A DNA stretch of 64,000 nucleotides from Rotaria socialis (lineage: Eukaryota > Rotifera > Eurotatoria > Philodinida > Philodinidae), in assembly GCA_905331475.1 (NCBI GenBank), contig CAJNYU010000180.1:1-64000 (forward strand). The letters are read 5' to 3'. The notes beneath the pieces were generated by a model, which worked only from the letters and a program-made list of their open reading frames with translations, was not told the origin of the DNA and did no database searches. This document shows, piece by piece, positions 1 through 10,620 of this stretch. Positions within the stretch are counted from its first letter, which is position 1, and each line of letters starts with the position of its first letter. The position numbers and the translations under genes are program-made.

Positions 1-664
1 TTTTATATACTCGCTTTTTTCTCTTTCTCGATTTCATTTTCTATTTCCCTACCTGTTGAAAAAGGGAAAGTGCGCGTTATATAACGAGTGACCACTCCCA
101 TGTCTATGCATATATCTATCCATAATTATACACCCATATATAGATTACTTTGGTGATTGGTATGAGCTTATGTGATCAACTAATGTTATACTCTCTCCGA
201 GGGCATCTTGATAGTTATCCGCGAACATTCTGATTTGGTGTGAAATCTCCAGGTAATTCCTCGACAACTGTTGTAATATTTAAGTGCGCTCGCTTACTAC
301 TCTAATTATCATTCTCATGAACAAGAGGGATTTCTATAAAAAGCAAAACGCAAATCTGTGAATAAGGAAGGATGTGCATGTCTATACCAAAAATGGGATA
401 TGTGATTTTTTGAGTATCTGAAACGGTAAATTAATGGTACAGAAATGTTCTAATTACTTAGATTTAAGAGAAAACGAAAAAGATTCTAGCAAAAAGATTT
501 TTTGATCATAGGAAAATAATACGATGTACGCATAATAAGCTCATATAAGAAATAAATCGTTATATAATTATGTCTGTTCATAGAAAATATAGACTCGCAT
601 GCATATAAACACATCTAAAAAAAACTAAGCAAAATATTTTATTGTCTATAAGACTATTTTGATG
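1..664. other. Intergenic DNA, no gene seen
   Basis: AT-rich sequence without a convincing open frame, splice pattern or structured repeat. Confidence 0.6.
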
Positions 665-885
665 CAAAAAAAGAGCATTAGAGAGAACTATATTATTTCT
701 ATAGAATAATCTTCTAGTATATAGAAAAAAACTTATTCTGGGAATTTCTAGAAATAGAAAGAATGACCTATTCAAAGAATTTTACTCGATATTTTCGTAA
801 TTATTTCATATACTAGCTATACTCGAGAGAGATCTCTAGAAAGATCTCATCTGATTCTTATACGTTTTCTCTTCTATACTGTTAA
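665..885 (+). repeat. Diverged copy of the sequence before the NHL exon
   Basis: This stretch resembles 3727-3902 over most of its length: the same order of the words GAGCATTAG, AGTATATAGAAAAAA, TATTCAAAGAATTTT and TTCTCTTCTA. In the downstream copy the match stops at the acceptor AG of the NHL exon. Here no NHL coding sequence follows. It is therefore a duplicated intron or an inserted repeat, not a second NHL gene. Confidence 0.7.
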
Positions 886-922
886 ATAGAAAATAACTTA
901 TGGAGAAAGAACAAGGATATTC

Positions 923-1022
923 AAGGAATACCTATATGAATTCTCACACGAATTTTTAAATCCTCGAAAATGCGGTTTTCTAATCAGAAAATCGAAAGAG
1001 AATTCATATAGGCATTCCTAGA
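923..1022. repeat. Short foldback, about 100 bp
   Basis: The arms AAGGAATACCTATATGAATTCT (near 925-945) and its near-complement ending at 1022 differ at about two positions and enclose some 55 bp. It looks like a small inverted-repeat element; no coding capacity or target duplication was established. Confidence 0.55.
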
Positions 1023-1847
1023 AATTCGCTTACGATATAGTGATTGGAATATTTTTTAGAAATTTGAAAATCAAGTTATATTGTCATTTTAAAATAGCAG
1101 CTTCTACGATTTATTCTATATATATATATATATATATTACTTAAATACATAATAAGCAAAAATGAAGTTCATAATTACATAAAAATGAAACAACTTTTCA
1201 AAAGTTAACAATAAAAAAATAAACATTTCTAGATACCAGCATAAGCATAAATTATAGATTTGAAGACCTGTGACATAGAAAATAGGAAAAGTGCGAACTG
1301 ATAATTAGGTTCAATATTTTAATTATATTCATTGAAAAATCTCTTAGCACCCATGCTGACAAGAAAATATTATACGAAATCTATCGAGCGCTAAACTATG
1401 GGAAAAGATGATGGTGATAGGCTAAAAATAAAAGCAAATAAATAACTAATATTGAAACAGTTACTCGCCGTCTGACGAAATCTCGCTTACTTTTTGTGTA
1501 CTCAAAAAGTGAGTACACTCTAGAATCGGTCAGTGTGTCCGGCCGGCCATATGCGCGATAACTTTTGAAAGCCTCATCCAATTACCATGACATTTTGTAC
1601 ACAGAATGATCTCATCAATATCTCGGTCGAGTTCGAAGATGAGAAGGATCCGCCAAAGAAATGGCTGAGTTATCGAAAAAATTGTCATTTTTTACCAGAC
1701 CATCCCTGAGGGGGGGGGTACAGGGATTTTTCAAAAAACAAATTTTTCCCAGAATTATTCACAATATATATAAATCCACTCATTTTTTAACGCTGATTCT
1801 GAATTTGATATTAGTTTTGAACCAAACTGTAGTTTTCTAACGAAACT
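1023..1847. other. Intergenic DNA with simple repeats
   Basis: Holds a (TA)n run near 1117-1137, a short palindromic patch near 1484-1520 (CTTACTTTTTG against CAAAAAGTGAGTA) and a run of G near 1710. No gene seen. Confidence 0.5.
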
Positions 1848-1971
1848 TTACCTGCAAAAGGTCTCAAAACGCGCAAAAAAAATGCATCGACAAACTGAAT
1901 TTTTTATATACGTATGTCTCAGATGACCAGTAGTGTTTTGGGGCTTTCCAAATGCCTGGTTTTGCAGGTAA
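1848..1971. mobile_element. MITE-like element with 12-bp perfect TIRs
   Basis: TTACCTGCAAAA at 1848-1859 is matched by its exact reverse complement at 1960-1971. The 124-bp span has no coding sequence, so it fits a miniature inverted-repeat transposable element. No target duplication is obvious and the superfamily is not assigned. Confidence 0.5.
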
Positions 1972-2459
1972 TCAAAAGGACTATCGAAAGGTAAAAACCC
2001 GAACTCGATAGCTATTAATATAAGGTGATTTATTAGGAAAATACTGATGCCTGTATCTATCATATATCTTTTATAGATTCATGAGGTTGCTTACGATCGT
2101 AATCCCACTAGATACAAATGCAAATCCATTCAAAAATAACTCTTCTTACCCAGTTTTCCAAGCTGAACACGAATCTGAACTCAATTTTTGTGTGATTTCG
2201 AAAGATATTATATAACTCTGAGTTGTAGAGTCAATGATCACCGGATATGGTCGCATACAGTATGGTCCATGCTAACTTAGTACGCCGGTGTTTTCTCCTT
2301 GCAATCTATTATTATTATTACTAAACTGTCTAAAATATTCATCCTTGAGCGCACTAAGGAACTGCCCCTTAGGCCCTGTGGATGCCCTCTTTTTGTCCCG
2401 TAGAACACGGCGAGGGGTTAGTTCCAGCAGTTTTATTCATTCGCATAAACTTCTTCGCT

Positions 2460-2753
2460 TTAGCTGAATTGTGTTTGTTTTCCTGCTCCTTTAATAAATC
2501 GATCGACTAGTTCCTGTAAACTAATACTCGATGCAATATAATGTCTATTTCTTGGATCGCTGTTAAACTGAATATATGAATAGATAGGATGAGATAGAGC
2601 CATAGAAAGCGTCTGAATTTGAACTTCTCCACCCCATATTGTATCCAAAGCAGTTCTTTTCAACTGTTCTTCAAATGAATAGTGCAATACTTTACAAAGT
2701 GTTTGGAAATAATCACTATTATTGATCATTGCATTAACTGCCAACAATCTCAT
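2460..2753 (-). pseudogene. Fragment of an OTU/vertnin-like protein
   Basis: A 97-codon open stretch reads as the C-terminal part of a larger protein. It carries RLLAVNAMI, WGGEVQIQTLSMAL and PIYSYI, an arrangement that recalls the OTU/vertnin-like domain found in many animal and transposon proteins (aromatic-Gly-Gly-E followed by LS-ALxxPIxxY). The expected N-terminal half with the D-G-N-C catalytic motif is absent: a stop lies a few codons upstream of the first Met. It is probably a decayed gene or transposon fragment. The assignment rests on motif memory only and could be wrong. Confidence 0.35.
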
Positions 2754-3726
2754 CTTGAGGGTGCTAGTTTTTTAGATCCACTATTTATTTTTTTAATAAT
2801 ATGAGACTGATATATTCAATGAGTCGTGTATATTTGATTTTATTCTTATGCATTTTTCTTCTCATCAAATCTGAAATGAAACTGACTAGAGCAAGATATA
2901 CAAACACATATGCCATTGTAGAAAAAAACAAGACCTTGCTATGACCAATTTCAAAGCTTGAGAGTGCGATTGATTCTGTTTTTGAGCAAATAAAAAACAA
3001 AGTGAATATCCCTTGTCACTTTTTGAAGTACACATAACACTCGGATTTAAATCCGAGATGATCGCATAGTCTGAGTTAAGATGTGGTTATTTTTTGCACA
3101 CAGAAAAAAGAATTTTATATTGCAGCAATTTTGTTCTAAGAAGAATCATAAGTAATCGGTGTAAGACAATTAATGTAGCGTAGTGAACGAATTTTCTCTA
3201 ACTCTAATAGATTAATAAAAATAAAATAAAATCGCTTTACAAATCTATTAGACTGAGGAAATAATGGATTAGTGTGAACAGTGGGGACTGATCATATAAT
3301 TTAATTTTAAAAAATGTGAGAGATACACAAATAACGGTAAACATTTAAAATTTTCTTGATTCGTCATTGATTTTCTCCTTTTTTGAAAATGTATATTTTA
3401 AGAAAATCAAAGAAATTCAAATCATATAACGTTTAAAATCTTTCAGCTTTCTGAAAAAGTCGATTTTTCAAAAGATAGAATTTATAAAAAATTTACATTG
3501 TAGATCAGATTGCTGAAGACAATATAACTATAGTTAATTGTTCTTTCTCTTGAGGATAAAATCTTACTCGATACATTTGAAATTTTCAATTTCTATCTTA
3601 TTGAATATCGTATTTTCAAGAATGTATATAGAAATTCGTTATTGAATTCGTATTTCCTAGAATATCTTTCATTAATACACTATAACGTATTTTCTAGTTT
3701 ACAGTGTATATAATTGCAAACAACAA
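2754..3726. other. Intergenic DNA upstream of NHL gene
   Basis: AT-rich; no first exon for the NHL gene could be picked out with confidence, although one with the start codon and probably a signal peptide should lie here or farther upstream. Confidence 0.5.
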
Positions 3727-3902
3727 AAAAAGAGCATTAGATTTCTATATCTTTCAGTATATAGAAAAAACTTATTCTGAGGAATTTCTAGAAAAAAAGA
3801 AAGAATGATCTATTCAAAGAATTTTGCTCGATACTTTCGAAATTATTTCAGGTATACTCGAGAAAGAGATCTCATTTTATTCTTATACATTTTCTCTTCT
3901 AG
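3727..3902 (+). repeat. Downstream copy of the 665-885 repeat, ending at a splice acceptor
   Basis: Near-copy of 665-885. Its last bases TTCTCTTCTAG form the pyrimidine tract and acceptor of the NHL exon. Confidence 0.65.
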
Positions 3903-4816
3903 TTAATATTCCTGCTAATGCTACATGGAAGCAGAGCGGAGTGACTATTGCTGGAGGTCGCGCAGTAGGGAATGTCACTAATCTACTCTTCTGGCCTCAT
4001 GGTCTCTTCGTTGATGATGATCAAACAGTGGTTATTGCTGACTTGATGAATCATCGTATCATGCAATGGAAGAACGGTAATACAAGGAATGGACAAGTTG
4101 TTGCTGGTGGCAAAGGCGAAGGAAATGGATTACATCAATTGAATTATCCAACTGATGTATTAATTGACAAAGAGACGAATAGTCTCATTATTTGTGATCG
4201 AGACAATCGACGCGTTGTACGATGGTCTCGTCGTAGTGGTACAACACAAGGTGAAATACTCGTCGACAACATCCAATGTTATGGATTAGCAATGGATGAA
4301 CAGAGATATCTCTACGTTTCTGACGTCGGAAAACATGAAGTAAGACGATATCAATTGGGTGAGAAGAATTACACTCTCGTAGCTGGTGGTAATGGAAAAG
4401 GTAATGGTCTCAATCAACTCAACTCGCCGACATATCTCTTTGTCGATCGAGATCATTTAGTGTACGTATCAGACGCCAATAACAATCGTGTAATGAAATG
4501 GAATAAAGGCGCAAAAAAAGGTATTGTGGTCGCTGGAGGACAAGGCCCAGGGAGTGCTCTGACACAATTGTCTCTTCCTAATAAAATTTTCGTTGATACG
4601 TTGGGTACACTCTATGTAGCAGACTCGTTGAATCATCGTGTAATGCGTTGGACTCAAGGAGACAAGAAACAAGGCACTGAAATTGTGGGTGGAAATGGTC
4701 AAGGAGCAGGAGCAAATCAGTTCACCGTCCCCATTGGTTTGTCTTTCGATCGACATGGGAATCTCTATGTCGTCGATATGGCTAATAATCGTGTTCAACG
4801 ATTTTCTATCGAATAA
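3903..4816 (+). CDS. NHL-repeat beta-propeller protein (last exon, 5' part missing)
   Basis: The exon encodes about 304 residues made almost wholly of six NHL repeats. Each has the signature P-xx-hxVD, a short gap, then hYVxD-xxNxRVxRW; clear examples are LYVADSLNHRVMRW and LYVVDMANNRVQRF. Six repeats are enough for one six-bladed propeller, the usual form of the extracellular NHL proteins that are numerous in bdelloids; ligands are unknown. The sequence starts in the middle of a codon after the acceptor at 3901-3902, so an upstream exon, probably with a signal peptide, is needed; an apparent in-frame start near 3824 lies in the intron repeat. The motif GGNGKGNGLNQLNSP between blades repeats four times with small changes. 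Confident on family, unsure of 5' structure. Confidence 0.88.
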
Positions 4817-4864
4817 GACTTGTGAATTGTTTTTTCTTTGTTCGTTTCTTTTTCTATACTCTGA

Positions 4865-4870
4865 AATAAA
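4865..4870 (+). terminator. Poly(A) signal of NHL gene
   Basis: AATAAA about 50 bp after the stop codon. Confidence 0.55.
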
Positions 4871-5350
4871 TGAACAAAAAAAATAAATTTTCTTCTACTC
4901 TTTCGCTTCAATGAAAAGAAAAAAATATAAAATTACGTCATATGTTTCTTTTCTTCTTCTTTTATTTGTTAAATGAAAACAAATGAATTAAATAAAAATT
5001 ATTATTCGCAAAAAATATTAATTATTAAAATGAAAAAAATTAATTGTGTCATTTTGAAAACATTTATGATTTAAATGAAAAAATAAAATTTTGTATTCTT
5101 TGAATGAAAATGAAATTTTGTATTATTTAAGTGAAAATAAATTTTGTATTATTCAAATGAAAATTTGTATGTTATTGAAAATATTCATTGATGAAATAAA
5201 ATAATTTATAAGTAAAGTGAAAATATAATTTGTTTTATTTTCACAAAATATTTATTGTTGAAGTGAAATTATTTATAAAGTGAAAAGAAAAAATTTGAGT
5301 TATTTGAATAAAGTTTATTTAAAAATCAAAATAAAACAAAGTTACAAAAA
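4871..5350. repeat. AT-rich degenerate tandem words
   Basis: Between about 5040 and 5300 the words ATGAAAAT and TTTTGTATTAT recur with changing spacing, giving a degenerate low-complexity array. A (TTGAA)n-like run lies at about 5396-5420. No gene seen in the plus strand. Confidence 0.5.
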
Positions 5351-5602
5351 AATCAAAATAACAAGAATGTAAAAATAATTATACTTACATTTGTTTGAAT
5401 TGAATTGAATTGAATTGAATATTGAATGGAACTAAAACATAAAATAAGAATTAATTTTATTTGTTTGCAATAAAATAAGTGAGATGAATTTACGTTGCTG
5501 TTGAAGAAATGAACTAAAACGAAATAAGCAGAAATAAACTGATTGAAATGAAAATTTATCTTTTTTCGCTTACCAGCTAATAGTTGCTCGCGCGACCAAG
5601 AA

Positions 5603-5936
5603 CTACCTTGGTGGTGGCATAGAGAGCCGAGGCTCTTCACGTACAGACATAGATCTAGCGTGTATAGAACATACAACAGGAAGATCTATATGCGGCCTGT
5701 ACGTGCTATGGACACCAAGATAGGCTTGGCCAGTTTCACGCCGATGTATGGAAGGCCTCCGTAGGACGTAAAGAATATACATATTTACAAAAAGTTATAC
5801 TTACTCTTTTGAATCACTAAAATAGATAATAGAAAGACAATTATTATCATTATATAAAATTAAAATAAATGGGATAAAAAGCTGAGACAACAAAAAAATA
5901 AAATCAAACTAATACTTACCTATAATATTGAACCAT
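5603..5936 (-). CDS. Candidate small spliced gene with a 12-nt microexon
   Basis: Three exons can be joined in one frame: 5936-5920, 5816-5805 (12 nt) and 5756-5603, giving 60 residues and a TAG stop. Donors are GTAAGT after 5920 and after 5805; acceptors are TTTTAG before 5816 and GGAG before 5756. A TATA box lies about 110 bp upstream, with an untranslated first exon likely between. The last exon is strikingly GC-richer than its surroundings. The product is basic and has no domain that I recognise (for example HRRETGQAYLG, ending SMPPPR). Further minus-strand donors at about 5579 and 5383 suggest that the transcript goes on into spliced 3' exons, or that the whole is a spliced non-coding RNA. 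Frame agreement could be chance. Confidence 0.35.
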
Positions 5937-6042
5937 GATCAGTACGAATACAAGCTAAAATAGTTAAATAATAAAATATGCATGTAAGATAGTAAGAAGA
6001 GAAAGAAAGATGGGGAATGATTTCTAACGTTAAAAATCATCA

Positions 6043-6051
6043 CTATTTATA
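6043..6051 (-). promoter_or_regulatory. TATA box upstream of the small spliced gene
   Basis: Minus-strand TATAAATAG, placed upstream of the row of minus-strand splice sites at 5.9-5.4 kb. Confidence 0.3.
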
Positions 6052-6968
6052 GTCATTTTTGTTATTCGTAAGAAATAGACAATTGGCAAGCAATCAACAT
6101 CAAATGAATTTCATTTCTGTTTGTAAAATTTAACATCCCGCTTACTACACAAGGTAACGCGACGTTTGCGTCGCCAACCCTCTACTGAAAGGATTTAGTC
6201 ATGTGGAACGTGTAGCTATCCAAAACTATCTAGCTGAGAGAATTCACATTTTATAGCTTCGAAATGATTTTCATGGAAAACACGATTGATAACCGAGCAT
6301 AAATAGAAAACTTGCTGGAAGTATCACCAAGAAAGCGGCATTTAATTACTACTTACTAATATTATATGGCGATACTGAAGCTAAGCGCATCCGATCTGGT
6401 ACAGCTCAAGCTACGCCCCCAAAAAATTTCGATCAACTTAATAACGGAGTGAAGAAAAAGACCCATTCATGAGAGCTATGATCGAAATACTTCATTTTAG
6501 TAAAGTTACAACTCAAATTGGTCTATGAACTAGATATTTAACATGAATCTGCACGAGTAGATCAGAGATTACATCAAAGTGTCTTTTTCTAACTCGATTT
6601 CGGTCAGATTTGTCCTAATTTTTGCTCAACCTCATGTGGGTTCATTTTGTTTCGGTGCGTTTCCCATCTAGAATGGATATATTCATTCTTGAGTGCACGT
6701 TCACAGATAGATAAATCTAAGATTTACATCTTTTGAATCAAATCCACTCGCAATCAGGAAAACCTAAACTTATTAAGATAATCACAACAAATATAAATTT
6801 CAAATGTTTCACACGAGTTGAGCAATTATTTCACGACCTGTCGTCGGAAGAAAATCAAAATATGTCCTATTTTCGAAAGTTGTTTCAACTTTTCTGATCG
6901 AGACAACGTGTAACCGTTCTATAAGTCTGCAAGGCAAGTAGTTCTATAATAACAACAGATTTTCAACT
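6052..6968. other. Intergenic DNA, no gene seen
   Basis: No convincing exon or repeat recognised. Confidence 0.5.
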
Positions 6969-7035
6969 AGTGGGAGCGGCTAGTCATTCTTCGGTGCCCC
7001 AGAGGGGCGCCACTCACGACTAGCCGCCCCCACTT
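6969..7035. repeat. GC-rich hairpin, copy 1
   Basis: GGGAGCGGCTAGTC and GACTAGCCGCCCCC form the arms of a roughly 60-bp hairpin, with GTGCCCC/GGGGCGC as a second stem inside. It stands out by its GC content. A second copy lies at 7391-7451. Confidence 0.7.
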
Positions 7036-7390
7036 GTTTTGTCTCATATATGCGGTGAATGTGATCCTTTTAAACACTGCATTATTGATTGAAAGGTTCA
7101 CCTCACTCTATAATTATTAGATAAAAACGAAGAGAATTTTCAAAAAAAACGAAAACAACAGTTGTGGGACTAATTCAATTCAGTTACATCTACATAGGCG
7201 ATAAATTCATCACAATTTAGAGAAGAATGAGACATGATTCCCAAGTCCTTATCAGTTTGCGTCCGTTCGTAGATGCGTTAATCTAGAACTCGGGAAGTTA
7301 AGTTTGAATAAATTCTTCGTGCTGCAATAAAAGTTGACATATCAAGAATAAACTGAAGATTTTGAAAAAAGCTTTCAAACTCTCAGTGCA
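7036..7390. other. Spacer between two hairpin copies
   Basis: No gene or repeat recognised in this 355-bp spacer. Confidence 0.5.
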
Positions 7391-7451
7391 GGTGAGCGGC
7401 TAGTCGTTCGTCGGGGCCCCGCCGGAGCGCCACTCACGGCTAGCCGCTCCC
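7391..7451. repeat. GC-rich hairpin, copy 2
   Basis: GAGCGGCTAGTCG and CGGCTAGCCGCTC form the outer arms, and GGGGCCCC sits in the middle. Same orientation as copy 1; the two share the distal part CGCCACTCACG-CTAGCCGC exactly apart from one base. Confidence 0.7.
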
Positions 7452-7593
7452 AAATTGAGAATCAATTCAACCGCACGATGCCTATAGCCTATTCGTAATA
7501 ATATCTCACATAACCATGCGATACATCTAACACTATAAACATCATCGAATCGTAACCACAAAAATTTTCCTACAAAGCATTCCTATCAAGAAA

Positions 7594-7830
7594 ATGCGAC
7601 GATCTAAACAGCTCCTAATCCATTATAAACCTGTTCGAAGTACAAAATTTCAACAAACTGGCAACGCCATCATGTTCCCCGACCCCGATTACCTTCGGTC
7701 AACCCTTACAGAAAACTATTTTTTTGTAAAAAAAGTCTCTCTCTCCCTGAAAAAACGAAAAGCAAAATTTCAAAAATCTGACAACGCCATCGTGTTACCC
7801 GACCCTGATTGCCTTCGGTGAAACCTATGC
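7594..7830 (+). repeat. Two-unit tandem duplication of about 120 bp
   Basis: The segment around AACGCCATCATGTTCCCCGA (near 7663) recurs about 120 bp later with a few changes, followed each time by GATT-CCTTCGGT. Both copies stay open in one 75-codon frame and give KFQxxxNAIxxPDPDxLR twice. I do not recognise a protein; the repeat may be part of a transposon. Confidence 0.5.
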
Positions 7831-7859
7831 CTACAGATATTGTTAGAGGTTAGTTTAGT

Positions 7860-8108
7860 TTATGCATCTGCTTTCCTATTGGACGAACGAACGGACACAC
7901 ACAGACACACACACACACACGAACGAACGCATTTAACTCTCTTTTCGTAAGACCCCCCTTTCAGTAGAGGGAATGAATAAATAAGTTTATTATTATTAAA
8001 TTCGAATTTACCATTTCGAGCAGATCGGTAAGAGCCTAAAGCAAAAGACAACGAACTAACAATTTTGTTATTCTTGAATTCAAGGTTACCATTTCGATCA
8101 TGTTGCAA
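7860..8108. repeat. Diverged tandem words and a CA-rich tract
   Basis: A (CA)n tract lies at about 7894-7920. Near 7990-8020 and 8065-8100 the words TTATTNTTNAATTC and TTACCATTTCGA recur at about 75 bp spacing, suggesting an old duplication. Confidence 0.4.
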
Positions 8109-8639
8109 TGTGGTCGAAATCGAGAACAGTTCAAGAACGTATATATATATATGACATAAGACTGTTTTAATGGTATTAAAATGTTTTCAGTTTGGAAAAA
8201 AGAGATTCATGATCTAATCAGTTATACTTGATACTGTGAGCAGTTTTATTTAGTTCACCAGATGCATCCGAAACTGAACAAAGACGAAGAGGGAAAACTT
8301 CTTTTCAGAGGCTTGAGAATTGCGATCCCGTTCATTCTACAGAATATTCTAAGAGCATTCAAAACTCTAGTAGCCTTTCGTTGCATTAAATAGAAACTCC
8401 AGATCGGATTTCGGTTCGTTAGTGCACATTTTCGCGATTGAGTCAACTCCGAAACTCTTCGGCTTGCCTGCAGAAATATTTTGGACACTGAATGAGTAAT
8501 CTGTTACATTTTTAATTAGTTCTTTAACTTGCGCAACTCTCATTGAAAAGCACCTAATACAAAAAACGCTGGGGTAAATCAAACATCTACCTGTCAAATC
8601 ATTGTTTCAATATATCTTATATGAAAATGGTGAATTCTC

Positions 8640-8955
8640 TAATTTAAAATTCGTTGCTCTAAATAATGCATTGAATCGTAATGCATTATCGTAAAATGCT
8701 CCATTATTTGGAATAATGCACTGAGATGCATTCAAAAGTCGAAAAAGAATTAATTCATTTTTTTGGAAATAATGGGTCATTTTTCCATTATTTATCCATT
8801 ATTGGCTACACGAGTACTTCCCAGTCAGCTGAATACTGACAGAATGCCCACTAAAATGCACTAAACTCAAACGAATAATGGGGAAATAGTCATTCAAATA
8901 CATGTTTACTTATGAATGCATTATTTTGACCATTAAGAATGCATTGATTCTATTT
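8640..8955. mobile_element. Word-rich element built from ATGCATT / AATGCAT
   Basis: Within about 315 bp the word AATGCATT, its halves AATGCA and TGCATT, and ATAATG/CATTAT recur more than a dozen times in both orientations, ending with TTTCAGAG. The layout resembles a non-autonomous DNA transposon with repeated transposase-binding motifs. Ends were not fixed and no target duplication was seen. Confidence 0.45.
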
Positions 8956-9310
8956 TTCAGAGTATATACTATTTTTACTGATTTTTCCGCATGGCTTTAG
9001 CCATATAGTGATATTTGAGAAGAAAATATTTCTATCTCTTGCAAACAGAATATATGTGGATATGTAGATTCTGAAATAGGAAACAAAAGAGAATATTTAA
9101 AGTAAACCTATCGTTTAAAATATTTCTGTATTCAAGGGTTAAAACTAAGTATGCACAGCTTTAATGGTTATTGAGCTTTGAACTAGAATCCATTATAGGT
9201 GGCGCTAGCTTTGTAACTATCTCTTGAATAAGTTAGTATTAGAAATCTGCTCAATCATAATCAGCAAGTTAATTTTATTGTGTGTAAAATTTTTGTTTAT
9301 TGATTTTCAG

Positions 9311-9640
9311 CGTCAGTACACAGGAGGCTGATTCCGACCACGGGATCCGGAGTATTTCCTGGGATTTCCGCCGCGTTTCAGGACGTTTCCTCCAGGAACC
9401 ATCCGGCAAACACCCGGTAAATGAAAGCAGTATTCCAGACTGGAAAGCACCGTACCGGATCGTCCCTCTTCCTATTAAATCCAATCTATGGTATCACCTC
9501 GGAACAAAGCCATATCCCGACGGAATCCGAAGAGAAACTAATAGTATCCCGTTTCAAATCGACTCGAATTCAGCAATATCTACCGGGAAGTACAAGGGCT
9601 GGCCCAAATTTTATGCGTGTGGATATAGGGGTGAGTGCAG
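9311..9640. mobile_element. Word-rich GC island related to CCCAGG-end elements
   Basis: Dense in TTCCGG, GGATCC, CCGG and TTTCC words and sharing the core AAGCAGTATTCC (9425-9436) with the elements at 11359-11593 and 61230-61479. Open frames here are compositional, not genes. Ends not established. Confidence 0.45.
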
Positions 9641-9656
9641 GTTCATTGAGGTTTGA

Positions 9657-9677
9657 CACCCACACCTACACCCACAC
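9657..9677 (-). repeat. Telomere-like TGTGGG tract
   Basis: On the minus strand this reads as three successive units TGTGGG, TGTAGG, TGTGGG. The unit TGTGGG is known from bdelloid telomeres. Related scraps occur nearby at about 9787 and 10010. Confidence 0.45.
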
Positions 9678-10078
9678 TTCCAAATATTAGGATGGTTGCG
9701 AAGAATGCGATGGCTTATTCTGCTATAATACGCTTGAATAACACAAGATCATAGTAGTCATTAAAACACAAAGTCTATGTGAATATTACTTTCACACCCA
9801 CCCTCTCAAGATTCAGTTAAACATGATTATTTTAGCAATATCCAAAGGAACCGATTCGTTTAGCACTAGAGGTATGACAGCTCTGAAATCAAAGTTCAGA
9901 TCAGATCAGATCGGAACCAAAACGGAACTGCTGCATCCCTATTTGTGATTCACGTTTATAAACTTGAGGGTGCGGGTGCAGCTTTCACTCTCTAGTGGAT
10001 ATCCAGCGATACCCACATCCACGCCCTTTTGGGTAGAATCATTGAGTTTTATGGTTCTGAAAGATCCTTCAAGTCTGT

Positions 10079-10620
10079 CCCAGGAAACTGGCAAGACTGG
10101 TTGGAATAAATACTAATCTGTAAAGATCTTTTCAAAATATTCATATTTTCTTATAAAGATTCTGATTAGAAATGTCACTATCTTGCAAGGCTTGCAGTGC
10201 ATATTCTTGAACAGATCTCAACAAAATCCGGGGTTGAAACTTTGCAGGATTAATCAGTTTTTTTTACATTTATAGATCTTGCTATTTTCTTGCCAAGATG
10301 TTCGTCGGATATGACTATCATCTATAACAGGATCCAGACACGACAATTTGACCAAGATCCTAACGAATATCTGATAAAATTCTTCCAGATTCCTGTCTCG
10401 TGATGTTTTTAAGATCCATCACAGGATATTGAGTAAATCCTAATAGTATACTGAACTCTCGACTCAAAAAATATCTAAGCAAAAACTCAAAGAAATCTGT
10501 AACAGGATATTGCTTTGCCTTGAAAAATTCTGAAAATATGAATTACCCAGATTCGGAACAGGATCCTGAATAGAAATTTATGGGATCCTGAACGATCTTT
10601 TCAAGTATTTGAAAAAACAA
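10079..10620. mobile_element. Word-rich element built from GATC words
   Basis: Starts with CCCAGGAAACTGG at 10079 and is filled with AGATC, GGATCCTG and CAGGAT words in both orientations. AAGATCTTTTCAA near 10117 and CGATCTTTTCAA near 10593 mark matching inner edges. No CCTGGG end was found, so only one side fits the CCCAGG family. Confidence 0.4.

Noticed and set aside
3824-3902. In-frame N-terminal extension of the NHL protein
   Set aside because: It has only a TTG start, lies in a repeat copied at 665-885, and ends at a good splice acceptor; intron sequence is the better reading.
4469-4798. 109-codon minus-strand frame
   Set aside because: Antisense shadow of the NHL exon.
8255-8597. Overlapping minus-strand frames
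   Set aside because: No recognised domain, and the two frames compete; at best a decayed fragment.
9300-9690. Overlapping open frames of 118 and 89 codons
   Set aside because: They fall in a GC-rich word-repeat element, where stop codons are rare for reasons of composition; no domain or splice context.
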